Under the pieces are notes generated by a model. The model saw only the letters and a list, made by a program, of their open reading frames with translations, was not told the origin of the DNA and searched no databases. This document shows, in pieces, positions 56,056 through 64,000 of a DNA stretch of 64,000 nt. The position numbers were made by a program, and so were the translations under genes. Source of the stretch: Shewanella aquimarina (GTDB taxonomy: Bacteria > Pseudomonadota > Gammaproteobacteria > Enterobacterales > Shewanellaceae). Every line of letters starts with the position of its first letter. Positions within the stretch are counted from its first letter, which is position 1. The stretch is taken from the NCBI RefSeq assembly GCF_023349185.1, contig NZ_JAKIKY010000014.1:62001-126000 (forward strand), in the 5' to 3' direction.

Positions 56056-57147
56056 ATGATAAACCTATTTTTATATTGCCGTGCCGGCTACGAGAAAGAC
56101 TGCGCAGCCGAGATCCAGCAGCGAGCCGCGGAGCTGAATGTTGGCGGCTTTGTAAAGACCAATCGTAACGACGGTTACGTGATTTTTCAGTGTTTTCAGG
56201 CGGGTGATGCCGATCTGTTGGCCGAGCAGATCGAGCTGGACTCGCTTATCTTCACTCGTCAGATGTTTGCCGCCAACGAGCTGCTAAAAGATCTGCCCGA
56301 GAGCGACAGAGTTAGCCCTATCGTCGATGCCCTGGCTAAGGTGAGCAAGGCCGGTGAGCTTAGGGTCGAGACACCCGATACCAATGAGGCCAAGGAGCTG
56401 TCGACCTTCTGTCGTAAGTTTACCGTGCCCCTGAGACAGGCGCTAAAACGCAGCGGCGCGTTACTTGAGAAGGAAAATCCCAAGCGTCCCATCATCCACG
56501 TCTGTTTCGTCGGTCCGGGCACCGCCTATGTGGGCTATTCGCTGAGTCACAACAGCTCTCCCTATTTTATGGGGATCCCAAGGCTCAAGATGGCCAGCGA
56601 TGCGCCGAGCCGCTCGACCCTCAAGCTGGACGAGGCCTTCATCCACTTTATTCCCAAGTTGGAACAGGAGCAGCGTCTACGCAGCGGCATGAACTCGGTC
56701 GATCTCGGTGCCTGTCCGGGTGGCTGGACCTATCAGCTGGTTCGCCGCGGCATGTTCGTGGCGGCGGTCGATAATGGCCCCATGGCGCAGAACCTGATGG
56801 ACACAGGGCAGGTGAGGCACTATCAAGCCGACGGCTTCCGTTTCGAGCCGCCGAAGAAGAATATCTACTGGCTGGTGTGCGACATGGTAGAGAAACCCTC
56901 GCGTGTGGCCGAGTTGATGGAGGCCTGGGCGATCAACGGCTGGTTTAAGGAGGCTATTTTTAACCTTAAGCTGCCGATGAAGAGCCGTTATAAAGAGGTG
57001 TCGACTATCCTGGCCACCATGCAAGAGGTGCTAAGGGAAAATGGTATCGATGATTTCCATTTGGCCTGTAAGCATCTTTATCATGATAGAGATGAGGTGA
57101 CTGTGCATCTCTGGCTGCGACCCAGCGTCGGTTTTAACTTTGGTTAA
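56056..57147 (+). CDS. rlmM: RlmM, 23S rRNA C2498 2'-O-ribose methyltransferase
   Basis: 363 residues. An N-terminal THUMP-like part precedes a Rossmann methyltransferase with [13 protein letters not shown] (SAM binding, near 218), DGFRFEPP and [14 protein letters not shown], then LKLPMKSRY with the catalytic Lys. It methylates C2498 in the peptidyl-transferase region. The stop lies in the first of three 19-bp repeats. Confidence 0.93.
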   Translation: MINLFLYCRAGYEKDCAAEIQQRAAELNVGGFVKTNRNDGYVIFQCFQAGDADLLAEQIELDSLIFTRQMFAANELLKDLPESDRVSPIVDALAKVSKAGELRVETPDTNEAKELSTFCRKFTVPLRQALKRSGALLEKENPKRPIIHVCFVGPGTAYVGYSLSHNSSPYFMGIPRLKMASDAPSRSTLKLDEAFIHFIPKLEQEQRLRSGMNSVDLGACPGGWTYQLVRRGMFVAAVDNGPMAQNLMDTGQVRHYQADGFRFEPPKKNIYWLVCDMVEKPSRVAELMEAWAINGWFKEAIFNLKLPMKSRYKEVSTILATMQEVLRENGIDDFHLACKHLYHDRDEVTVHLWLRPSVGFNFG

Positions 57148-57205
57148 CATCAGAATCCATGGTTAACAGCAGAATCCATGGTTAACAACAGAATCATTGG
57201 TTAAC
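57141..57205 (+). repeat. 19-bp tandem repeats at the rlmM 3' end
   Basis: TGGTTAACA-N-CAGAATCCA-like units lie at 57141-57159, 57160-57178 and 57179-57197, with a partial fourth. The rlmM TAA (57145-57147) falls in unit one. Confidence 0.88.
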
Positions 57206-57225
57206 TTAAGAAATATCGGATAATA

Positions 57226-57251
57226 AAAAGCCCCGCGATTGCGGGGCTTTT
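57226..57251. terminator. Bidirectional terminator between rlmM and the IDH gene
   Basis: AAAAGCCCCGC pairs perfectly with GCGGGGCTTTT around GATT. Confidence 0.88.
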
Positions 57252-57284
57252 CTATTTCAGCGATTAGATCTCGCTGCTTGTCTA

Positions 57285-58292
57285 TTACAGACGCTCGAGT
57301 ACCGCCTGGGTGAAGTCAGAAGTACCGTGGGTACCGCCAAGGTCGCGAGTCGTGCGATCGCCTTCTTCGATCACGGCAGACACTGCCGCGCGAATGGCTG
57401 CTGCCTTGTCAGACATGCCCAGGTATTCCAGCATCTGGATCGAGGCCAGGATAACTGAAGTCGGGTTAGCCAGGTTCTTACCTGCGATATCTGGCGCACT
57501 GCCGTGAACCGCTTCGAAGATCGCCGCGTCCTTACCAATGTTGGCGCCAGGCGCCATGCCCAGGCCGCCTACCAGACCGGCACACAGATCCGATAGGATG
57601 TCGCCGAACAGGTTGGTGGTGACGATCACATCGAAGTTTTCTGGGTTCATTACCAGCTTCATGCAGGTTGCGTCGACAATCATCTCTTCGGTGGTGATGT
57701 CTGGGTAACGCTGGCTGACTTCACGAGCCACCTTCAGGAACAGGCCTGAGGTCGACTTCATGATGTTGGCCTTGTGTACGATAGTCACCTTCTTACGACC
57801 CTCTTTGCGCGCTAGCTCGTAGGCGAAGGTGGTGATCTGCTCGGCACCCTGACGGGTAATGATACTGGTGGCTTCTGCCGTCGCACCATCTTCAGAAACG
57901 GTTTGACCTAGGCCTGAGTACATACCTTCGGTGTTTTCACGTACCGTGATGATGTCGATGTTGTCATAACGTGCCTGAGTGCCTTTAAAAGACAATACAG
58001 GGCGTACGTTGGCATATAAGCTGAATTTTTTACGTAAAGTGACGTTGATTGAGGTGAAACCTTCGCCAACAGGGGTCGTTAATGGCCCTTTAAGCGTGAT
58101 ACGGTTCTTCTCGATCATATCCAGTGTACGTTGAGGTAGAAGTTCACCTTGTTTCTCAAGTGCGGCTAGACCAGCATCGGCAAACTCGTATTCGAAATCA
58201 CATCCTGCTTTATCTAAGATCTTGATTGCTGAGTCGATTATGCTTGGGCCAATCCCATCACCCGGGATAACGGTAATAGTTCTTTTTGACAT
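57285..58292 (-). CDS. NAD-dependent isocitrate dehydrogenase
   Basis: 335 residues from ATG 58292 (MSKRTITVIPGDGIGP), with GGAAGGA before it. It is an isocitrate/isopropylmalate dehydrogenase-family enzyme: LKGPLTTPVGEGFTSINVTLRK (substrate loop), ENTEGMYSG, HKANIMKSTSG (Lys), and GDILSDLCAGLVGGLGMAPGAN. The short, eukaryote-like NAD-IDH form is common in Shewanella. It oxidises isocitrate to 2-oxoglutarate in the TCA cycle. 3-isopropylmalate dehydrogenase is less likely given the substrate loop. Confidence 0.85.
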   Translation of the reverse strand: MSKRTITVIPGDGIGPSIIDSAIKILDKAGCDFEYEFADAGLAALEKQGELLPQRTLDMIEKNRITLKGPLTTPVGEGFTSINVTLRKKFSLYANVRPVLSFKGTQARYDNIDIITVRENTEGMYSGLGQTVSEDGATAEATSIITRQGAEQITTFAYELARKEGRKKVTIVHKANIMKSTSGLFLKVAREVSQRYPDITTEEMIVDATCMKLVMNPENFDVIVTTNLFGDILSDLCAGLVGGLGMAPGANIGKDAAIFEAVHGSAPDIAGKNLANPTSVILASIQMLEYLGMSDKAAAIRAAVSAVIEEGDRTTRDLGGTHGTSDFTQAVLERL

Positions 58293-58580
58293 GGAGAGTC
58301 CTTCCACGGTTGGTCGTTACTGCTATTGTCTGACCATGTCGAAAGACACGGTGTTATGACTATGAATTTTTAGAATCTTTATCGGCTTTATTTTAACTAC
58401 TTTTGCGCAAATTTCACAGGAATTAGTGAGCAATCTCACGTTTTTTTGTGTAGGCTAACTTGCAATAACAAAGGCTAATGACGATGATTGATCCTTAACC
58501 GTTAAAAAAGTCTACTTTAGTCTAATACCCCAGGCTACACACGTTAATGACAAGCTGCATCCGTTAATAATAAGTTAAAA

Positions 58581-61406
58581 ATGAGGAAGACCTTGAAGCC
58601 ATTACCGACCCTATCTCTCCTGTGCGCCAGTCTCTTTTCCTGCGCTGCCTTTAGCGCCGATGTGACACCCGATGTCATCATGAAATTCGAATCCCTCAAG
58701 AAACCCGTGCTCTCGGCCAATGGCAGTGCCTTTGCCGTCGAAGTGAGTCCGGATCGGGGAGACAGTCATGGCATGGTGAAGCGCCTGGACGGCGAGCAAA
58801 GCTTTACCGTGACGGGAGGCAGTAAGCCGCTGATCAGCCATGATGGTCGCTTTGCCGCCTTCGTTATCGAACCTGCCTTGCTTGAGCAGGAAAAGGCCAG
58901 CCCTAAGGCCCGAAAGAAGCTCAAGGCCGGTTTGGCATTATTGGATACCGAGTCTGGTAAAGAGACGCGTTACGATAAGGTCAAGGAGTTTGCCTTTAAC
59001 GAGGCGGGAACCCATCTCGCTATCTGGTATGAGGCCGGCGAAGAGGCCGATGGTGACAAGCAGGACGAGGGCGAGGCCAACGACAAAAATAGTCAGGCCA
59101 AGGCCAAAGAGAGCGAAAGCAAGCCAAAAGTCGACAAATATGACAAGGGGCGCACCCTAGAGGTGGTTAACCTCAAGGCGGGGAGCAGTGAGAAACTGGC
59201 CCATGTTACCGCCTACTATTTCGATAAGGCGGGCCGCAGCCTGGTCGCTGCCCAAAACGATATCGCCAATAATCTGCACAGAGTGCAGCGCATGGACCTT
59301 GCCAGCGGTGAGCTTGAGGTGGTTGCCGGGTTTGTGGATCAGCAAATAGGCGCCGTCTCTGCCAGTGAAGACGGCAAATATGTCGCCTTCACCTATGGCC
59401 AGGCCGGCGAGGCGCCTTGGGGACGTGAATATCATCTCGCCCTGCATCAAGCGGGTAGCGACAAGCTGCATAGGGTGGCCAACACCAAGGAGTGGACCCT
59501 AAACCGTTATAGCGAGCTGACGTTTTCTGAAGACAGTAAGCGACTCTTCTTCGGCCGCGTGCCCGAGGTGAGCCAGCAGCTGGAGTTACCTAAGGTGGCC
59601 AAGGCTGACGATCTCTATGATGCGGATGTGATAGCTGGTCAGCGCGAGCTGCGTGTCTGGCATGGGGACGACCCTCGCATCAAGCCAAACGAGGTAAAGC
59701 AGTACAAGAAAGCCCTTAAACACACCTATCTGGCGGTGTTGCATCTTGGCTCAAAGCAGGTGGTGCAGCTGGCCGATCAGGCGGTGCCGGATATTGAGCT
59801 TGGCCAGCAGCAACGCTTCATGCTTGCCAGCACAGATGTGCCTTACCTTAAAATGATCACTTGGGCCGGTTTCTACCGTGACTATTACCTGGTGGATCTC
59901 AACACGGGACGCAAGCAGGCGTTTCTTATCCAGCAGCCGGTAGGCCAGGAGCCATCGCTTTCACCCAACGAGCGCTTCGTGGCCTACTATCAGCAGGGCA
60001 ATATCTTCCTCTATCAGATAGCGCAGGATAGCCGAGCCAAGCTGACCAAAGATTTCAAGACGCCATTTGCCGACGAAGATCATGACTATCCTTCGGTAGC
60101 CCCTGGCTATGGTCTAGGCCCTTGGGTCGAAGATGGCTCGGCCTTCCTCGCCTACGACAAGTATGATATCTGGCAGTTTAATACCGACTCATTAGATGCA
60201 TTTCGCCTCACGGCCGCCAAGGGACGCAAGGCGCAGATCCAGTATCGCGTCACGGGTCTGCTAGAAAAGGCGGATAAGCCGGTTCGATTACAGCCGGATC
60301 AGAGCCTACTGCTTCATGGTTATAACGAGCGCACTAAGGGCGATGGCTTCTATACCGCCAAGGTGGGCGTGTCGGGCGTCAAGCCACTGATGCAGGGCGA
60401 CTATAAGCTCAAGCTGCTGGCCCGCGCCGAAGAGAGTGACAAGGTGCTGTTTTCCAAGCAGCGTTACGATCTCTACCCGGATCTATACGCCAGCGATCTG
60501 CAAAGCCCTGAACAGGCGAGCCGCCAGACCCGACTCGATGATCAGAAGCGTCAGCTCGATTGGGGCAAGGCCGAGTTGGTGCATTGGACCAACGGCGACG
60601 GCAAGCCACTCGACGGCGTGCTGATCAAGCCCTCTAACTATGTGGCGGGTAAGCGTTATCCCGTGCTGGTCTATTTCTACCGATTCATGAGCGACAGGTT
60701 GCATGCCTTCCCAGACATGAAGCTGAACCACAGACCTAACTTCGCCTGGTATGCCGATAACGGTTACGCCATCTTCCTGCCGGATATCCGTTTCGAGGTG
60801 GGCTACCCAGGTGCGAGTTCGGTACAGGCGCTGACCTCGGGCGTGCAGAAGCTCATCGATATGGGGATTGCCGATGCGAACGCGGTAGGTATTCAGGGCC
60901 ACTCCTGGGGCGGCTATCAGACCGCCTTCGCGGTGACTCAGACCTCTATCTTTAAGGCGGCGGTCACCGGCGCACCTGTCTCTAACATGACCAGCGCCTA
61001 CAGCGGTATTCGTCACGGTACCGGGCTTGCACGTCAGTTCCAGTATGAGACGGGGCAGAGCCGCATCGGTGAGAGCCTGTTTAAGGCGCCACAGAAATAT
61101 ATCGAAAACTCACCCGTCTTCTATGTCGAGCGGATCAAGACCCCTATGATGATCATGTTTGGTGATAAAGACGATGCCGTGCCTTGGGAGCAAGGGGTCG
61201 AGCTGTATCTGGCCATGCGCCGTGCGGGTAAGGATGTGGTATTCTTGCAGTATCAGGATGAGCCTCATCATCTGAAGAAATACCCGAACAAGCTCGACTA
61301 TAGCCTGCGCATGATGCAATACTTCGATCACTACCTGAAGGGCAAGCCCGCACCTAAATGGCTGTCTGAGGGTGAGGCCTATCAAGAATATAAGAAGGCG
61401 GGTTAA
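58581..61406 (+). CDS. Secreted S9-family (prolyl oligopeptidase-type) peptidase
   Basis: 941 residues. A signal peptide (about 1-26) precedes a long beta-propeller-like region with a Lys/Glu-rich insert (about 150-195). The C-terminal alpha/beta hydrolase has the nucleophile GHSWGGYQTA (Ser near 775), MFGDKDDAVPW (Asp) and DEPHHLKKYP (His near 898), the S9 triad in order. It probably cleaves peptides in the periplasm or outside the cell. Direct repeats of GTTAAT-A-AAG (58539-58570) precede the start. Confidence 0.85.
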   Translation: MRKTLKPLPTLSLLCASLFSCAAFSADVTPDVIMKFESLKKPVLSANGSAFAVEVSPDRGDSHGMVKRLDGEQSFTVTGGSKPLISHDGRFAAFVIEPALLEQEKASPKARKKLKAGLALLDTESGKETRYDKVKEFAFNEAGTHLAIWYEAGEEADGDKQDEGEANDKNSQAKAKESESKPKVDKYDKGRTLEVVNLKAGSSEKLAHVTAYYFDKAGRSLVAAQNDIANNLHRVQRMDLASGELEVVAGFVDQQIGAVSASEDGKYVAFTYGQAGEAPWGREYHLALHQAGSDKLHRVANTKEWTLNRYSELTFSEDSKRLFFGRVPEVSQQLELPKVAKADDLYDADVIAGQRELRVWHGDDPRIKPNEVKQYKKALKHTYLAVLHLGSKQVVQLADQAVPDIELGQQQRFMLASTDVPYLKMITWAGFYRDYYLVDLNTGRKQAFLIQQPVGQEPSLSPNERFVAYYQQGNIFLYQIAQDSRAKLTKDFKTPFADEDHDYPSVAPGYGLGPWVEDGSAFLAYDKYDIWQFNTDSLDAFRLTAAKGRKAQIQYRVTGLLEKADKPVRLQPDQSLLLHGYNERTKGDGFYTAKVGVSGVKPLMQGDYKLKLLARAEESDKVLFSKQRYDLYPDLYASDLQSPEQASRQTRLDDQKRQLDWGKAELVHWTNGDGKPLDGVLIKPSNYVAGKRYPVLVYFYRFMSDRLHAFPDMKLNHRPNFAWYADNGYAIFLPDIRFEVGYPGASSVQALTSGVQKLIDMGIADANAVGIQGHSWGGYQTAFAVTQTSIFKAAVTGAPVSNMTSAYSGIRHGTGLARQFQYETGQSRIGESLFKAPQKYIENSPVFYVERIKTPMMIMFGDKDDAVPWEQGVELYLAMRRAGKDVVFLQYQDEPHHLKKYPNKLDYSLRMMQYFDHYLKGKPAPKWLSEGEAYQEYKKAG

Positions 61407-61424
61407 GCCCTAGGGTTATTACTT

Positions 61425-61450
61425 AAGCCGGGCCTAGCCCGGCTTTTTTA
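61425..61450 (+). terminator. Intrinsic terminator after the S9 peptidase gene
   Basis: AAGCCGGGC pairs with GCCCGGCTT around CTA, followed by TTTTT. Confidence 0.85.
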
Positions 61451-61492
61451 CGCTGCGATTCAATGGAGAGCTGCATTTTAGAGGATGAGTTA

Positions 61493-61573
61493 AGGGCTTT
61501 AGGCATTCAGGGCTTTAGGCGTTCAGGGTTTGAAGGTGGTTAGGTTTAAAGGTATTTGGGTTTAAAAGGATTG
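61493..61573 (+). repeat. Five degenerate 16-17 bp tandem repeats
   Basis: Units beginning at 61493, 61509, 61525, 61542 and 61558 share AGGG-TTTAGG-TT. They lie between the terminator and the methyltransferase-like gene, whose ribosome site follows at once. Confidence 0.7.
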
Positions 61574-61589
61574 AGGAGAGTAAAGGAAT

Positions 61590-62072
61590 ATGGAGAAGGG
61601 GATGACAGAAATCGATAGCAAGGGGGCCAGCGTCAAGGTGCCGCCGCCTCTAATCTTTTTCTTATCTATGCTGGCGGCATTGGGATGTGAGAAGCTCTTT
61701 CCCCTGGCCTTGCCCCCCCATCCAATCGGCCAGGTTGCCGGTGTCGCCTTGCTGGTCACGACGACTCTGGTCTTGTTACATATCTTATTGATCTTCAAGC
61801 GGCGCCAGACGGCTATCGAGCCCTGGAAGCCCACCTCCAACATCATCACCTCTGGCTACTACGGTTATAGTCGTAATCCTATCTATGTGGCCTTCTGCGG
61901 TTATCCCCTGGGACTAGGGCTGCTGCTGGCGTCACCCTGGTTGGTGCTGAGCATATTGCCTGCCTGTTTAGGGGTCTATTGGCTTGCGATCCGCCGCGAG
62001 GAGGCCTACCTGCTGGCAAAGTTTCCTAAGGAATATGGGGCGTATCTAAAGAGTGTCAGGCGCTGGTTGTAA
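61590..62072 (+). CDS. ICMT/PEMT-like membrane methyltransferase
   Basis: 160 residues with four hydrophobic segments. The C-terminal pattern GYYGYSRNPIYVAF (near 87), then REEAYLLAKFPKEYGAYLKSVRRWL, is typical of the isoprenylcysteine carboxyl methyltransferase/phospholipid methyltransferase superfamily. The target is unknown. GGAG 12 nt and ATATGG near the start make either Met1 or Met5 possible. Confidence 0.75.
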   Translation: MEKGMTEIDSKGASVKVPPPLIFFLSMLAALGCEKLFPLALPPHPIGQVAGVALLVTTTLVLLHILLIFKRRQTAIEPWKPTSNIITSGYYGYSRNPIYVAFCGYPLGLGLLLASPWLVLSILPACLGVYWLAIRREEAYLLAKFPKEYGAYLKSVRRWL

Positions 62073-62095
62073 CAGCGCCTGTTCTATCTTGGTGG

Positions 62096-62482
62096 TTAGC
62101 CGCCGATGGGAGAGTCGAGATATTGCTGATAGGTGTCCTGGCCCCAGGCGATCAGCTTGTTGTTCTTAAACAGTAGTGGGGTACATTCGTCGCGGGTGGT
62201 CTCGCCGTCCGACTTGCTGTGATGGGTGCGATAGAAGAGCACCTGTAGGGTATCTTGATTGCTGCTCTTGGCCTCGGAAAAATCGGCCTTACCCATGAGT
62301 GTCCTGATCTGTTCTATCGGTTGTCCTATGGATAGTTCGGTTAACTTGGCGTTGTTGTAGGCCTGCCTGTCTTCCCAGTCCATATCGTCTGGCGTGGGTT
62401 CATAAACCAGGACGACGACGGCGACAAAGGCCAGATAGGCCGCGAAGATTGAGCCTATTATCACTGGAACTTTAGATTTCAT
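62096..62482 (-). CDS. DUF3192-type membrane-anchored protein
   Basis: About 128 residues from ATG 62482, with AAGG upstream. It has an N-terminal transmembrane helix (about 5-27), then a domain starting with YNNAKLTELSIGQPIEQIRTLMGKADFSE and ending with CTPLLFKNNKLIAWG. This resembles DUF3192/SmpA-like small domains in Shewanella and Vibrio. Role unknown. Confidence 0.7.
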   Translation of the reverse strand: MKSKVPVIIGSIFAAYLAFVAVVVLVYEPTPDDMDWEDRQAYNNAKLTELSIGQPIEQIRTLMGKADFSEAKSSNQDTLQVLFYRTHHSKSDGETTRDECTPLLFKNNKLIAWGQDTYQQYLDSPIGG

Positions 62483-62634
62483 CTTACCTTGGGATCCTTC
62501 CATGCTGCGGGTGTATCTGCAGTGGATTAAGCCACTGCAACATATTGCTTACAATATAAAGCAGATGAAAACGGTATGGTAGTACCGTTTTTGCTTACAG
62601 GTGCGACAAAGCCAACAAATAAGTAAGCGAATGT

Positions 62635-63405
62635 TTACGCCTTAGCTGTCTGCTCAACCCTGAAGTTCGCCAGGCGGGTGTTGAGGGGGATGTCGGTCTG
62701 CAGTTGCACCAGTTTATAGCTCAACCTCGCTAGCGCTCGCCCCTCTTCGAGCTTCTTGGCCTGTTTTGCGCCTATCTTATCCAGTGAGGCGTAGACATTG
62801 GCCAGGCTGCGGAAGGTTTTCAGCAGCTCACAGGCCGACTTAGGGCCTATGCCTGGGATGCCGGGGATCTTGTTACCGCTGTCGCCTGCCATGGCGAGAA
62901 AATCGATAAACTGACTGCGATCGACGCCCAGTTGCTGCTCACGATCTTCTATGCTGATGACCTGCTGATTAAAGTGATCCCACAGCTGTATCTGGGGGGA
63001 AAGCAGCTGGGTAAAGCCCTTGTCGGTGGAAACGATGATCGCCTCTCCCTTGGCCTGTACCATCTTGCTGGCCAGGGTAGCGATAACATCATCGGCCTCG
63101 GCAATGGCGTCGATGGAGTGAAAGCCACGCTCGGCGAGGTGCTGCTTAAGGGCGGGCAGCGCCTGACTCAAGGCCTCTGGCATGGGCTTGCGCCCCTTCT
63201 TATAGTCGTCATAGAGCTTCTTGCGCCATGAGATGGCATCGCCATCCCACACCAGGGTGACATGGCTGGGATCGTGTTTGCTCAGCAGCTTACGGCAGGC
63301 GGAGGTGACCCGCTCCGGCAGGCCATTAACATCGTTCTCGTTAGGCTGGGCGGCGTGGATGCGCCGCACCAGGTTGAGTCCATCTATGATTAAAAATCGG
63401 TTCAT
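62635..63405 (-). CDS. xni: Xni, flap endonuclease-like protein (YgdG)
   Basis: 256 residues. It resembles the 5'-3' exonuclease domain of DNA polymerase I: LIIDGLNLVRRIHAA, LVWDGD, YKKGRKPMPEAL, AEADDVIATLA, VSTDKGFTQLL and the helix-hairpin-helix IPGIPGIGPKSACELL. It processes DNA flaps. It lies 18 bp after ppnN in the same orientation and near rlmM, as in E. coli. Confidence 0.92.
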   Translation of the reverse strand: MNRFLIIDGLNLVRRIHAAQPNENDVNGLPERVTSACRKLLSKHDPSHVTLVWDGDAISWRKKLYDDYKKGRKPMPEALSQALPALKQHLAERGFHSIDAIAEADDVIATLASKMVQAKGEAIIVSTDKGFTQLLSPQIQLWDHFNQQVISIEDREQQLGVDRSQFIDFLAMAGDSGNKIPGIPGIGPKSACELLKTFRSLANVYASLDKIGAKQAKKLEEGRALARLSYKLVQLQTDIPLNTRLANFRVEQTAKA

Positions 63406-63423
63406 CTTGTCTCTAACATAGGG

Positions 63424-63999
63424 TTAAGTGGCGATCCGATAGCAGGGGACATAGGCACTGCCGGGCAGCTTCATCCGCTGTTGATCCACGAAGGCCTGCA
63501 GTAGGGTGTCCATCAACTTCATCAACTGCTTATCGCCCCTGAGCTCGAAGGGACCGGAGCGCTCTATCTCGCGCATTGTGTCCATCTTGACGTTGCCCGC
63601 CACTATACCAGAAAACGCGCGTCTCAGGTTGGCCGCCAGATCCGCCTTGTTGGGCTGGAAGTAGAGGTTGAGGTTGTTCATGATCTCATGATCCGGCACG
63701 AAGGGCAGCTGAAACTCGGGTTCTATCTTCAGTGACCAGTTGTACTGGTAGGAGTCGCCCGTGTCTCTGCGGTGCTGCTTGATGACCGTCATGCCGTGGC
63801 TCATGATGCGCGCCACCCGCACAGGGTCATCGATGACGATCTCATACTTGCTCTGGGCCTCTTCGCCCAGGGTGGCGGCGACAAACTCATCTATCTTGAT
63901 AAAGTAATCGGCACTCTCCCTTGGGCCAGTGAGCACCAAGGGGAAAGGGATGTTGGCATTTTCTTTGTTAAGCAGGATCCCCAGCAGATAGAGTAACTC
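63424..63999 (-). CDS. ppnN: PpnN, nucleotide 5'-monophosphate nucleosidase (C-terminal part; runs off the window)
   Basis: The visible 191 residues begin ELLYLLGILLN and include LVLTGPRESADYF, RRDTGDSYQYNWSLKI, ANLRRAFSGIVAGNVK and the C-terminus MKLPGSAYVPCYRIAT. All match E. coli PpnN (YgdH) closely. The catalytic LOG-like part is outside the window. PpnN splits nucleoside monophosphates into base and ribose 5-phosphate and is a (p)ppGpp target in E. coli. Confidence 0.93.
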   Translation of the reverse strand, partial: ELLYLLGILLNKENANIPFPLVLTGPRESADYFIKIDEFVAATLGEEAQSKYEIVIDDPVRVARIMSHGMTVIKQHRRDTGDSYQYNWSLKIEPEFQLPFVPDHEIMNNLNLYFQPNKADLAANLRRAFSGIVAGNVKMDTMREIERSGPFELRGDKQLMKLMDTLLQAFVDQQRMKLPGSAYVPCYRIAT

Positions 64000-64000
64000 T

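Noticed and set aside
57141..57205. CRISPR array at the repeats after rlmM
   Set aside because: Units are 19 bp and directly abutting, with no spacers and no cas genes.

Overview
The window looks like a chromosomal segment of a Shewanella-type gammaproteobacterium, probably one of the higher-GC marine species (S. loihica-like). This is inferred from the torECAD order with a pentahaem TorC and TorE, the xseB-ispA-dxs / pomAB / thiI and gcvA-rlmM-xni-ppnN neighbourhoods, the NAD-type isocitrate dehydrogenase, the many c-di-GMP proteins and the protein sequences themselves. No prophage, CRISPR array, tRNA, rRNA or complete insertion sequence is visible. The mobile component is two pairs of small inverted-repeat elements (MITE-like).

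Layout. 1-9.3 kb: TMAO respiration. torT (partial) and torS diverge, an RhlE-type helicase follows, then torD, torA, torC and torE lie on the minus strand. A TTCATA-N4-TTCATA TorR site and an FNR/EtrA-like site lie upstream of torE. 9.6-15.3 kb: a purine permease with a striking folded leader RNA, a CBS protein, dapE with a repeat-built N-terminal extension, and an OlsF-like two-domain acyltransferase with a C10 tract just before its start. 15.4-21.9 kb: a giant two-component-propeller histidine kinase, a YjiH-type membrane protein and a DUF998-like membrane protein. 22-25 kb: oxygen-independent ubiquinone genes ubiV-ubiU and divergent ubiT, plus ferredoxin yfhL. 25.3-31.4 kb: an AraC regulator divergent from a TlpA-like/ScsB-like thiol redox pair, then trhP. 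31.6-38.8 kb: signalling (HDOD, degenerate GGDEF-EAL, PAS-GGDEF-EAL), a hotdog thioesterase and a periplasmic binding protein. 38.9-44.1 kb: a second RhlE-type helicase, a COG0523 GTPase, a MATE exporter and a TPR-TonB_C protein. 44.3-53.1 kb: nadK, grpE, dxs-ispA-xseB, pomAB, thiI. 53.4-64 kb: a small secreted protein, gcvA, an alpha/beta hydrolase, a YgdD-like gene, rlmM, NAD-IDH, an S9 peptidase, a methyltransferase-like membrane protein, a DUF3192 protein, xni and ppnN (partial).

How it works together. Several blocks suit a facultatively anaerobic, motile marine bacterium: TMAO respiration, O2-independent quinone synthesis, a sodium-type flagellar motor and c-di-GMP turnover. The most unusual material is non-coding. 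It includes the about 155-nt leader of the purine permease, closed by a 9-bp helix. It also includes the two MITE-like families, whose copies sit exactly on stop codons or 3 bp from the grpE heat-shock promoter. Finally, there is a recurring pattern of 14-22 bp tandem repeats at gene 3' ends, often containing the stop codon.
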